Below are positions 42,930 through 53,139 of a stretch of DNA of 64,000 nucleotides, piece after piece. The stretch is from NCBI GenBank assembly GCA_958450365.1, contig CAUEEP010000933.1, positions 1,550,001 through 1,614,000 on the forward strand, read 5' to 3'. Position numbers and translations under genes: made by a program. Source of the stretch: Mesorhabditis belari (lineage: Eukaryota > Nematoda > Chromadorea > Rhabditida > Rhabditidae). Below the pieces are notes generated by a model that saw nothing but the letters and a program-made list of their open reading frames with translations, did not search any database and was not told the origin of the DNA. Every line of letters begins with the position of its first letter. Position 1 is the stretch's first letter.

Positions 42930-43325
42930 ACCTTTTTGTTGCGCACCTGGACTCTTGCGCACCTTTTCTGCGCACCTGGACATTTGCGCGCCTTTTTTTT
43001 GCTGGAAAAGGCCTTAGGAAAGGTCGTAGAGCTTCAAAGAAGGCAATCGTATGCGTAGATTCCGAATTTCAACAAATCAGACCTCGCTGACACGTCAAAT
43101 TTGGGCTAAAAGGCAAAAAATGCGGAAAAGCGTTAAGTTGCGTAGTTTTTGCCTTTTAGCTCAAATTTGACGTGTCAGCGAGGTCTGATTTGCTTTGATT
43201 TGTCGAAATTAGGAATCTACGCATACGATTCCCCAGTCTGGAAACATTTTCGAAGCTCTACGATTTTTCCTAAGGCCTTTTCCAGCAAAAAAAAGGTGCG
43301 CAAGAGTCCAGGTGCGCATTTTTTT
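42930..43325. repeat. Long inverted repeat (arms about 170 bp)
   Basis: From TGCGCACCTGGA the left arm runs through GGAAAAGGCCTTAGG, GAATCGTATGCGTAGATTCC-like and ACGTCAAATTTGGGC-like sequence; the right arm returns through TTTGACGTGTCAGCGAGGTC and CTAAGGCCTTTTCC to CCAGGTGCGCA. The spacer is about 35 bp. Likely a fold-back or MITE-type element; arms differ at several sites. Confidence 0.85.
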
Positions 43326-43539
43326 CAAATTTTTTTCAACTCAAAAACTCTATTCTGGCATGCGCATCAAAATTTGAACTAAAAAAGCTAAGAAAGCTAA
43401 GAAAAAACCTAGAAAAATTAAAAACCACTCAAGCTCAAAATGGGGGAAAAAATGAGTAAATGAGAAATTTTTTTTGATAGCTTGAAGAAATTTTTGCGCT
43501 TCGATGATTTGCTTTTCTAGAATTCGTAGTTGAAAATGA

Positions 43540-43800
43540 GACGTGGGGGAAGAAGGGGAAGAAGGGGAAGAAGGGGAAGAAGGGGAAGAAGGGGAAGAAG
43601 GGGGAAGAGGGGGAAGAAGGGGAGAAAGAAGAAGTTGGGGTGGCAAATGAGATGAGTGAAGAGCTCAAAAAGGGGAAAGGAAACGGGACAAACATTGCAT
43701 AAAACTATCAAAAATCGACTCAATGAAGACGAGAGGGGAATCATGAAAGGAAGAAAGGAAAGGAAGAAGGGAAAGGAAGAAAGGAAGAAAAGAGCAGCAA
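43540..43800. repeat. GAAGAAGGGG and AGGAAGAAAGG purine tracts
   Basis: Two adjacent simple repeats (43540-43640, 43735-43800) separated by about 100 bp of unique DNA. Confidence 0.8.
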
Positions 43801-43844
43801 ACAACTTCTATTTTCTTTTCATTTACCAATGTTTTACTTTAAGA

Positions 43845-44335
43845 ATGGCCTATCTCGTTCTCTGAATATCTCTAATCGATTCACCGACCTCTAAAACCCC
43901 TAGATGCAAATTCCCAGCTGAATATCCTTCCATCAAAAAAGGAAGGGAAATGTGTTAAGAGATGCTCTTTGTGCGCGCCCACAATCGCTCTCAATCTGGC
44001 ATATCGGTCTGGCTTAAGGGGCTTCGCCTATCGATTCTGTAAAGGAAAAGGATCGGCGCTTAGCTTATGAGGGTCAGAAGAGATGCCCTTTGTGCGCGCC
44101 CACAATCGCTCGCCATCTGGCATACGCGCCTAGCTTAAGGGGCTTCGCTTTTCAACCCGGTAAAGTAAAAGGATCGGTCGTCAGCTTCGTTTTGGGTGTC
44201 ACTATGCGAATAGGTGCCCTTTGTGCGCGCGCACAATCGCTCGCTATCTGGCATATCGGTCTGGCTTAAGGGGCTTCGCTTTTCAACTCGGTAAAGGAAA
44301 TCGCTCAGCTTCTAAGGGTCACTATATCCAATTAA
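43845..44335. repeat. Tandem triplet of a dispersed element; fourth copy at 51440-51670
   Basis: Three units of 110-125 bp contain GCCCTTTGTGCGCGCCCACA, ATCTGGCATA, AGCTTAAGGGGCTTCGC and AAAGGATCGG. A leading segment (CTAATCGATTCACCGACCTC) is present once and also precedes the copy near 51.5 kb. No open frame; family unknown. Confidence 0.8.
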
Positions 44336-44754
44336 ATCCCTTCAAACTATTCATCTCTTTTCACATTCGATAACTTTTACTTTTATTTTTACATTCTATT
44401 GCTTATCTTTTAATTTTTCATGTTTTCTTTTCATTTATTATTTTTTTATTTTAGGAATGGCCGATCTCGTTCTTTCTGTTCGAATTTGTGACTCAACAAT
44501 GCCTTTATTTCTAACGAAATGAAATTCGATCAATTTGGTGGCAATTTCGAATTATCTTCTGACATCTTACCAAGATGGTTACCGATGGAATGACGGAGGA
44601 TATCTAGTTCATAAGAAACGGACGCTTTGAACCGACAGCCAGGAGTTTCGAAAGGGGACTTTTTTCTCATCTCATATTCGATCTCATATTCGTTAAACGC
44701 TCGACATCCTGATTTTTTTTGTCATCTTTGGGCTAAAGGAATCTTCGGTTCTTT

Positions 44755-44992
44755 GGATCTCAAAGAATCTTCGGATCTCAAAGAATCTTCGGATCTCAAA
44801 GAATCTTCGGATCTCAAAGAATCTTCGGATCTCAAAGAATCTTCGGATCTCAAAGAATCTTCGGATCTCAAAGAATCTTCGGATCTCAAAGAATCTTCGG
44901 ATCTCAAAGAATCTTCGGATCTCAAAGAATCTTCGGATCTCAAAGAATCTTCGGATCTCAAAGAATCTTCGGATCTCAAAGAATCTTCGGAA
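44755..44992. repeat. 18-bp minisatellite (GGATCTCAAAGAATCTTC)
   Basis: About 13 perfect copies. Both strands stay open because 18 is a multiple of three; no codon bias or splice context supports coding. Confidence 0.95.
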
Positions 44993-45084
44993 GCTGGTAT
45001 AAGCCTCACAGCAGCCATCATTGGTCATCATTGGTTATTTAACAGAGTCATTTAACAGAGAAGTCTGCGTCGAATCGATCGATC

Positions 45085-45180
45085 GATCAATCGTAATCGG
45101 TTAATGAATCATCATCGATCAATCAATCATCATCAATCGATCAATCATCATCGATTGATCAATCATCAATCGATCCGAAA
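45085..45180. repeat. ATCGATCAATCATC simple repeat
   Basis: Irregular 4-14-bp units rich in ATCA and GATC. Confidence 0.7.
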
Positions 45181-46019
45181 AACTTAGTAGCAAGGGGAAG
45201 ATGAAAGCTTGTGACACTTGGATCGATCTTTGAAGTTTTTCAAATTCGCGTACAACCAGATGGTGGTACGAGTTGATCCAGAAGAAGAAAACAAAGTCGT
45301 GGATGTTGTAGAATTGGATGGAGAAATTGAAACGGATCAAAGTTCAACGCGGATCAGAGCAATCAAAGCAATCATTATTGCTTTGATAATGCTCATGTTT
45401 AACTTTAAAAGGCGATTGAAAAGCAAAAGGCAAAAGGCGGTTGCCATCAACAATTGTTAGAAAAAGATTGGCTATTATTGAAGCGAGGAGGAGCTGCAGA
45501 AAGCATTGAAAACGATTGAATAGCAAAAAACAAATCAATCAAAGAGTTGAAGCTGAAAGAAATGCGAATTCAAATGTGTTCTGCAATCGGCTAGAGAAAG
45601 CGATTGCGTTGACAAGCTTAGGAATTAGCTCAAAGGAATTGGCTCAAAGGAATTAGGACTTTAAAGGATTTTCAAGCGAGTGCCGGTTGACTGGATAGAT
45701 TCGAGAAATAACACGGAGTTGTTTTTCTAATTTTTCGAACTTATTGTCTTCACCAAATTCCTAGCACTGCAGATCACTCAAAAAGGATTTTCGTAAACAA
45801 TTCTAACATTTTTGCTATTTCGTTAAAGCTGATGGCTCTTTCCCTCAAAGAAAAACGAAAAGCAAAAGACTTTTTTTGTCTTGAAGTCATCCCTTATTGA
45901 GTTGGCCTTAAGAAAAACTCATTTCAGCAAGAGAAACTTCTTGAAACTCGAAATTTCGACTATCTGGAGTACAGGAAAGGCAATGGAATAAAAAGAAAAA
46001 TATTAAAAGCGAATTTTGG

Positions 46020-46640
46020 AAAAGTGTTAGAAGCTGGGTAACTAAACCGGGTCGATTTCTCCTCAACTACGATACATTGATCCAAAAAACGATTAGAGAA
46101 TGTGCTTCCTGGATAGCACAATGAGCAATGGAATGAGAAAATGCGAGAATATAGGGCTTTTCGAAAAGTGTTAGAAGCTGGGTAACTAAACCGAGTCTAT
46201 TTCATTGGAAAGCAATTGATTGATTCGGCCAAAACTCAGAAAATCTGATTTCCTGGATATCACTAGGGTTATTGAAATGAACAAACACACGAATAAGAGG
46301 CTTTTCGAAAAGTGCTAGAAGCTGGGTAACTAAACCGGGTCGATTTCTCCTCGACTGCGATGGATTGATCCAAAAAACGATTAGAGAATGTGCTTCCTGG
46401 ATTGCACAATGAGTAATGGAATGAGAAAATGCGAGAATAAAGGAGTTTTCGAAAAGTGGTTAGAGTTGGGTAACTAAACCGGGTCTATTTCACTGGAATG
46501 AAATTGATTGATTCGGCCAAAACTCAAAAAATCTGATTTCCTGGATAGCACGAGGGTTATTGAAATGAACAAATAGATGAATGGCTTCTCTAAAAGGTTT
46601 TTCGAAAAGTGGTAGAAGCTGGGTAACTAAACCGGGTCGA
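46020..46640. repeat. 144-bp array carrying reverse motif plus SL1-like 15-mer
   Basis: Motifs (TCCTGGATAGCAC and variants) start at 46109, 46253, 46397 and 46541, 144 bp apart. An SL-like GGGTAACTAAACCGG, complement of the SL1 5' end with one change, occurs near 46035, 46180, 46323, 46468 and 46619. Even-numbered units resemble each other more than neighbours, suggesting a two-unit higher order. Confidence 0.9.
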
Positions 46641-47149
46641 TTTCTCGATTTCTCGATTTCTCGGTTTCTCTCGATTTGCATTTCTTAGCCCTAAAAAGGA
46701 ATTCAAGAAATAGCTTTCTGGAGTGCACAAAGGAAAAATTGAGTTTTTTGGAGAATTTGGGAAAATTCGGGAAAATTTGGGAGAATTTGGGAAAATCGTT
46801 TAGCTTAGAGATTGATTGACAGCCAGCCAGAGTCCTCGATCATTTTTGTGGCCAAGTGATCATTTTTTTTCCAGGAAAAAGGAGTCAAAAAGATTGCTTT
46901 CATCTTTTTCATCTTTTTTTTCTTAAAAGCGCCAATTGTTACTTTTAAAAGTTGGATATTCAAAAAAAAAAAGAAAAAAAAGAAAAAAAGAAAGTTTTAA
47001 GCTTAAAAACGATTTTAAAAGCTCATGTGCGCTCCAGAATAAAAGATTATAAAGTAAAAAAAATGTTCTTAAACCATTTACCATCTAAAACTTGATAGAA
47101 TAGTTTTTGCCAGTTCAATTCTTGGTTTCCAGTTCGATTCTTGGTTTCC

Positions 47150-48212
47150 AGCTCTTCCCCATCTTCCTCAGCTCTTCCCTATCTTCCTCAGCTCTTCCCT
47201 ATCTTCCTCAGCTCTTCCCCATCCTCCCCAGCTCTTCCCCATCTTCCTCAGCTCTTCCCCATCTTCCTCACTTCTTCCCCATCCTCCCCAGCTCTTCCCC
47301 ATCTTCCTCAGCTCTTCCCCATCTTCCTCACTTCTTCCCCATCCTCCCCAGCTCTTCCCCATCTTCCTCAGCTCTTCCCCATCTTCCTCACTTCTTCCCC
47401 ATCCTCCCCAGCTCTTCCCCATCTTCCTCAGCTCTTCCCCATCTTCCTCACTTCTTCCCCATCCTCCCCAGCTCTTCCCCATCTTCCTCAGCTCTTCCCC
47501 ATCTTCCTCACTTCTTCCCCATCCTCCACAGCTCTTCCCCATCTTCCTCAGCTCTTCCCCATCTTCCTCACTTCTTCCCCATCCCTCCCCAGCTCTTCCC
47601 CATCTTCCTCAGCTCTTCCCCATCTTCCTCACTTCTTCCCCATCCTCCCCAGCTCTTCCCCATCTTCCTCAGCTCTTCCCCATCTTCCTCACTTCTTCCC
47701 CATCCTCCCCAGCTCTTCCCCATCTTCCTCAGCTCTTCCCCATCTTCCTCACTTCTTCCCCATCCTCCCCAGCTCTTCCCCATCTTCCTCAGCTCTTCCC
47801 CATCTTCCTCACTTCTTCCCCATCCTCCCCAGCTCTTCCCCATCTTCCTCAGCTCTTCCCCATCTTCCTCACTTCTTCCCCATCCTCCCCAGCTCTTCCC
47901 CATCTTCCTCAGCTCTTCCCCATCTTCCTCACTTCTTCCCCATCCTCCCCAGCTCTTCCCCATCTTCCTCAGCTCTTCCCTATCTTCCTCAGCTCTTCCC
48001 TATCTTCCTCAGCTCTTCCCCATCCTCCCCAGCTCTTCCCCATCTTCCTCAGCTCTTCCCCATCTTCCTCACTTCTTCCCCATCCTCCCCAGCTCTTCCC
48101 CATCTTCCTCAGCTCTTCCCCATCTTCCTCACTTCTTCCCCATCCTCCCCAGCTCTTCCCCATCTTCCCCATCTTCCCCATCTTCCCCATCTTCCCCATC
48201 TTCCTCACTTCT
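47150..48212. repeat. Minisatellite with 60-bp higher-order unit (3 x 20 bp)
   Basis: The base unit is AGCTCTTCCCCATCTTCCTC. Three variants alternate: CTCAG, CTCAC and CCCAG endings. About 53 monomers make some 17 higher-order units, with one 1-bp slip near 47583 and slightly different edges (CCCTATC variants). Open readings of 409 and 370 codons here are repeat translations. Confidence 0.95.
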
Positions 48213-48489
48213 TTCTAAAGCTTCTGTCCTCTCCAGGATTGCGTTTAAAATAAGAAATACTTCAGAAAAGCTTTATTTTAGACAAGATCGATTCGAGAAA
48301 TGGGCACTGATGAAGAGCTGGGGAAAATCCGGCTGAACTCCCTTCTATTCAACGCTAAGACGCGCCCGATTTCATTTGCGGTAAATGAGTTGTGTTCCCC
48401 TATCGCCGTGTGCTATCCAGCTTGCGCAACCGGGGGGCGCAAAATCAGGAACCCGTGTCTTTCTCAAGGCTTTTGACTCTCGATCTTGT

Positions 48490-48625
48490 CTCCACTCTTT
48501 CTCTCTCTCTTCCTCTCTCTCTTTCTCTCTCTCTCTCTTCCTCTCTCTCTTTCTCTCTCTCTTCCTCTCTCTCTTCCTCTCTCTCTTCCTCTCTCTCTTC
48601 CTCTCTCTCTCTTCCTCTCCTCTCT
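48490..48625. repeat. CTCTCTCT/CTTCC pyrimidine tract
   Basis: Simple repeat beside the minisatellite; a motif copy (GTGTGCTATCCAG) ends at 48420. Confidence 0.9.
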
Positions 48626-48759
48626 AACGGCTCTGCTGGCACCCATAACCGAATTTCGTGGCCTGATCCATCCCCTCACTTCTCACTTCAGCGAAAAGAT
48701 GCTCTATTTTAGAGTACATCAACAACAGTGTACAGATGGGGAAAATAGAAAAACGACGT

Positions 48760-48840
48760 TGAGTAACTGAACCGAATCTGACATTTGTTAAATGTTGAGT
48801 AATTAAACCGGTTCAAAAGCTAGCGTGCGTTCCAGGATTT
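48760..48840 (-). other. Two SL1-like sequences beside a motif
   Basis: On the minus strand CCTGGAACGCAC is followed 26 nt from its CTGG by GGTTTAATTACTCAAC, and about 35 nt further by GGTTCAGTTACTCAAC. The same CCTGGAACGCAC + 26 nt + GGTTTAATTAC arrangement recurs at 50.0-50.3 kb. Confidence 0.8.
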
Positions 48841-49244
48841 GGTTTGAAAAAAGAAAAGTTTCAATTGAATGAAAATTAGAGCATAAATCTGTTTGAACAA
48901 AAAAAAGCAGTAGTTGATTTTGAAATTTTTTGTGTTCGTTTTTTAAAGTTCTCGATTTCAGCGAGAATCTCTGCTATTTGATGGATGAAATTAAAAATTC
49001 GAAGGCTTGAAAGGGCTTTTGAGTTGTTGTGACAAGCCGGTGACAAGTCGAATCTCAAAAATCTCAAAAATTCTCCGAGTCTGAAGAGAGAATTCTTGAC
49101 ATTGAAAACTTTATGCTAATAACTTTGTTTAAGCTTTCTTTTTTCCTCGTGCCTTCCACGATTTAAGATTTTGCTAGTTTAAGTGCTCAAAGATTGGCTG
49201 TTTTCACAAGTTTTCCTTTAGTCGATCGATTTTGAACCGATCTA

Positions 49245-49759
49245 TTAGGTTGATGCAAAAGTCTTTTTCATTTTTTTTCGTACTTCCGTTAAAAAGTAAC
49301 AAATTTGAACAACGGTTTATTGCATTCGAAAAGGCCAATTATTTTTCTGCAAAATGACATTAAAACGAGTTTAAAATGTCTTATGTCTAGATTTTTTTTG
49401 AGAGCCTAAAGTCGGGTAGTCAAAAAAAGGCGACGGCTCGATGATGCCTTTTTAGACGCTTTAGCTTAAGGAAACCAATCTTGATGTTAATACAATAAAA
49501 GATAGAGCACAAAAAGTTCGATATTTTTTCAGAAGTTTCAGAGAAATTCATTCAGCCAATTTCTTTATAGAGGTTTTTATAGATTTTTATGAAAAACCAC
49601 TCTCGAATTTGCTTGAAAGTGAGCCCAAATTGACTTAAAAAGATGGGAAATTCAACAATAAACACTTTTCATTTAGAGCAAACCATAGGTTCATTGATGA
49701 CTTTGTTATTTTTCAAAAGAAGTACGAAAAAAATGAAAAAGACTTTTGCATCAAACTAA
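49245..49759. mobile_element. Mariner-like element remnant (515 bp)
   Basis: Ends are TTAGGTTGATGCAAAAGTCT and the complement of TTAGTTTGATGCAAAAGTCT, with about 45 bp of terminal inverted repeat and TA on both sides. The termini resemble those of irritans-type mariners. No intact transposase reading remains, so a deleted or non-autonomous copy. Confidence 0.75.
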
Positions 49760-49964
49760 TACTTCTCCAATCTCGATCCTCTCCAATCTCGATCCTCTCC
49801 AATCCTCGGTAACTAGGAGAAGAGATAATGAACCAAATTGGTAGAGATAAGAAACCGAATTTGTAGAGATAAGGAAAAATCAAATAGCCGTTGATTAGCC
49901 TTTTCTTTATCATAAATCAAACAAAACACAGCACTCGAGTTGATTTTGTTTTTTCTTGGAAAAT

Positions 49965-50292
49965 TGGGTAATTAAACCGGTTCAAAAGCTAGCGTGCGTT
50001 CCAGGATTTAGTTCAAAAAAAGAAATATTAGAAAATAATGGAAATACAGCTAAAAAGCAGTCACGACAACGACCGGGCAGAAATGAGAAATTCTCTAAAA
50101 GGAAAATTGCGTAATTAAACCAAACCAGAAGCTCTTGTGCGTTCCAGGATTTCGTTTAAAATAAGAAATATTAGAAAAACATAAAAACACAACTAAAAAG
50201 CAGCCGCGACAACGACAGGGCAGGAATGCAAAATTCTAAAAAAGAAAAATCGGGTAATTAAACCGGATCAAAATCTAGTGTGCGTTCCAGGA
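49965..50292 (-). repeat. 143-bp array of motif plus SL1-like 15-mer (three units)
   Basis: Motif CAG (plus-strand sense TGCGTTCCAGG) ends at 50004, 50147 and 50290. On the minus strand each has GGTTTAATTAC starting 26 nt after CTGG, reading on as CCCAA, GCAA or CCCGA. Confidence 0.9.
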
Positions 50293-50939
50293 TTTAGTTT
50301 AAAATAAGAAATGCTTCAGTATAATGCTTGAGTAGAACATAAATCAATTGGAGACATTCATTTGATCGAGTCGACTAATTGAAACACATTTATTTGATCG
50401 CTTGATCATTTATTTGACCGCTAAAAGTTATATGAACATTTTTGAGAGTACAAAGTACATTTGGAATGAGAGAGGTGAGCAAAGCGGTTGATTTGAAATA
50501 AAATTCAGGCTCCTGAATAGAATTTAAAATTCTGAATAGCATTTAAATGCAAATTTTAAAAAAAAAAGTCATTTCAAGGATTATTAGAAGACTCAGAGTC
50601 GAAATCTCTCGATTTTCGAAAAGAAAAGATTTTAGGAGTGAGTGTGAGTTCCACGATTTCCACTCCTTCACTCCTTTTCCTTCTTTTCCTTTTGTGCAAA
50701 GAAGGAAAAGATGCGAGGGTCAATTGGAGTCAAAGCATCAAAGAGAAATAGGAAGAGGAGGGCCCCCCGAAAAGATTCAATTTGACACAAATCCCTTTTC
50801 CCATCCACATACACAAAAAGCGGTTGGTTCGACTTCCGATTTCGCTCCTCAATCAACGCATATTTTTTTTTTCCTTCTGCAGGTTACCTCAAAAGGAGCT
50901 GAAAGGAAAATCTCGATATTCCTGGAAAACCGTAAACCA

Positions 50940-51232
50940 GTTTAAAGGCTCAGCAGGCTCTCGTCCTCCAGCAGGCTCTCGTCCTCCAGCAGGCTCTCGT
51001 CCTCCAGCAGGCTCTCGTCCTCCAGCAGGCTCTCGTCCTCCAGCAGGCTCTCGTCCTCCAGCAGGCTCTCGTCCTTGCAAACTCTCGTCCTCAGCAAGCT
51101 CTCGTACTCCAGCAAGCTCTCGTACTCCAGCAAGCTCTCGTCCTCAGCAAGCTCTCGTCCTCAGCAAGCTCTCGTCCTCAGCAAGCTCTCGTCCTCAGCA
51201 AGCTCTCGTCCTCAGCAAGCTCTCGTACCATA
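50940..51232. repeat. 18/15-bp minisatellite (CAGGCTCTCGTCCTCCAG)
   Basis: Seven 18-bp units are followed by GCAAGCTCTCGTCCTCA 15-18-bp units. The open readings across it are repeat translations. Confidence 0.9.
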
Positions 51233-51439
51233 AACCAGCATCCAGATCAAGATATCTAATATTTCCAGATGATCTAGATGTCCAATATTTCAGAGTAAAC
51301 CAATTTAAGATTCTCTTCTCCTTTTAACTAAAGTTACTCAACGTATCTGTATTTTTTCTATTTTCCATTAACTCTCACAGAAAAACGATAGACAATAGAC
51401 TTCCGCATTTCCTCGTAAAAGATAACGAAAAGGATTAGG

Positions 51440-51670
51440 CCAGAAAGGCCATGAAAATCTCTAACCGATTCACCGACCTCGAAAACCCCTCGATGGAAAT
51501 TTCCAGCTGAATATCTATCAAAGAAAGAGAAATTTGTAAAGAGGTGCTCTTTGTTCGCGCCGACAATCGCTCTACATCTGGCATACGCGTCTAGCTTAAG
51601 AGACTTCGCTTTTCAGCTCGGTAAAGTAAAAGGATAGGTCGACAGCTTCGTTTTAGGTTTGACTGTCCCA
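51440..51670. repeat. Fourth copy of the 43.9-kb dispersed element
   Basis: Shares CTAACCGATTCACCGACCTC, GACAATCGCTCTACATCTGG, CGCGTCTAGCTTAAG and GGTAAAGTAAAAGGAT with 43845-44335. Confidence 0.8.
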
Positions 51671-51906
51671 TTGTGGCAAACCGGGATCTTCAAACTGTTG
51701 ATCTCTTTTCAAATTCGATCATTTTGAATTTGATCAATGTGGTGGGAATTTCAAATTCTGTTCAGAAGAAGAGGAGAATGGAGAAGTTGTTGTTGGTCTT
51801 TTGTGGGTGCTGGATTGAAAGGAGCGAACGGCAGTATTGTATAGGGAAAGGAGCCAATGACTGTGACAGCTTTAAGCGTCACTGTGCTCTAGAAGTTTAA
51901 TGAGAC

Positions 51907-51943
51907 GCTTAAACGAGGAGCGGTTCCAGCTCCTCGTTTAAGC
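51907..51943. terminator. Perfect 15-bp hairpin (possible RNA stem)
   Basis: GCTTAAACGAGGAGC and its exact complement flank a 7-nt spacer. Bases just upstream (TGTGACAGCTTTAAGCGTCA) recur near 56.2 kb without the hairpin, so it belongs to one copy of a dispersed repeat. The terminator label is only nominal; function unknown. Confidence 0.3.
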
Positions 51944-51979
51944 ATTCAAAATAGTGACCAAACATGCGCTTAAAATACA

Positions 51980-51988
51980 CTCAGATAA

Positions 51989-52033
<45 letters not shown>

Positions 52034-52078
52034 TAGACAGACAGACAGATAGACAGGCAGGCAGGCAGGCAGACAGGC

Positions 52079-52111
<33 letters not shown>

Positions 52112-52135
52112 GGCAGACAGGCAGGCAGGCAGACT
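51980..52135. repeat. CAGA/CAGG simple repeat
   Basis: About 38 tetranucleotides of GACA/GGCA type. Confidence 0.9.
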
Positions 52136-52574
52136 GCTGAAAGATTGCTTTCTAGAATGATTGTGATGTGGGGCTTAGATTCTGTTGGTCTTAAACTGCT
52201 GCCCTAGCTTGATATTCTCTCCAGACACAAAGCAATTCTACCAGGTAATTAATGTGTTAGTAAGGCGAGAGTATCACAATTCTAATTAGCAGGGTGTTCA
52301 GAAATCTTTCAAAAATTTATTTACAAAAAAAAAGAAAGCAAAAATCAAATCAAATCGAATCAAATTCATTTGAGCAAAACCCGTATTTAAAAATTGAAAA
52401 GAGAAAGAAAAAAATACTCCGTAGATTTTGATTTTCGTTGATTTTTGTTGAAATTTGTTGAAAATTGTTGAAATTTTAAACAAGTTGAGGAAAAGGCTTT
52501 TTTTGGATGATCTTTTCGAAAGACGAATGCACAAACGGAGTCTTTGTGAATCTAAAAACTAACAATTTGGATGT

Positions 52575-52790
52575 CTGGATGTCTGATCTTCGGTGCGGAG
52601 TGTTTCGTAGTCTAGCTTTGAATGCGTTTTTCTCGACACTCGTTGGTGCTACAATGCTCGTTTAAATATCAAAAAATAGCCCTGAATTTCAGCTATTTTT
52701 TGATATTTAAATGAGCATTGTAGCGTAAACGAGTGTCGAGAAAAACGCGTTCAAAGCTAGACTACGCAACACTCCACACCGTCATTATGG
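52575..52790. repeat. Long hairpin element (arms about 95 bp, loop about 17 bp)
   Basis: The left arm has GTAGTCTAGCTTTGAATGCG, TTTTTCTCGACACTCGTTGG and AATATCAAAAAATAGC; the right arm is its near-exact complement, ending CTAGACTACGCAACACTCCA. Probably a MITE. Confidence 0.85.
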
Positions 52791-53139
52791 GGGTGGGGCA
52801 CTATTACAGTATTTACGGTATCTGGATGTCAGCTTGGCTATTGAAGTCATTAATTGGCCTTAATAAAGCTTTTTCGGCTTCCATAGCATCAGCTTCAATA
52901 GCATCAGCTTCAATAGCATCAGCTTCAATAAGCTTCAATAAGCTTCAAATCCTGTTCCTGTTCAAATTCAAATCAAATTCAAATTGAAAAGCTTTTTGGG
53001 GAAAATCCTGTTTCCCTTGGGTTTTATCAATGAAAAACCTTAGAGACAGGATTTTAGATTTCGAATTTTAAGAAGAAAATCTATATCAATTTCTAAGAAA
53101 TCAAAATGAAATCAATTTCAAACGCTTTTCTGCACTCAC

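Noticed and set aside
44627..45055. SDLKES repeat protein
   Set aside because: Thirteen identical 18-bp units with no sequence drift at third positions; looks like a young minisatellite rather than a gene.
47107..48336. 409- and 370-codon open readings
   Set aside because: Pure translation of the 60-bp minisatellite; frames stay open because the period is divisible by three. No start context, splice sites or domain.
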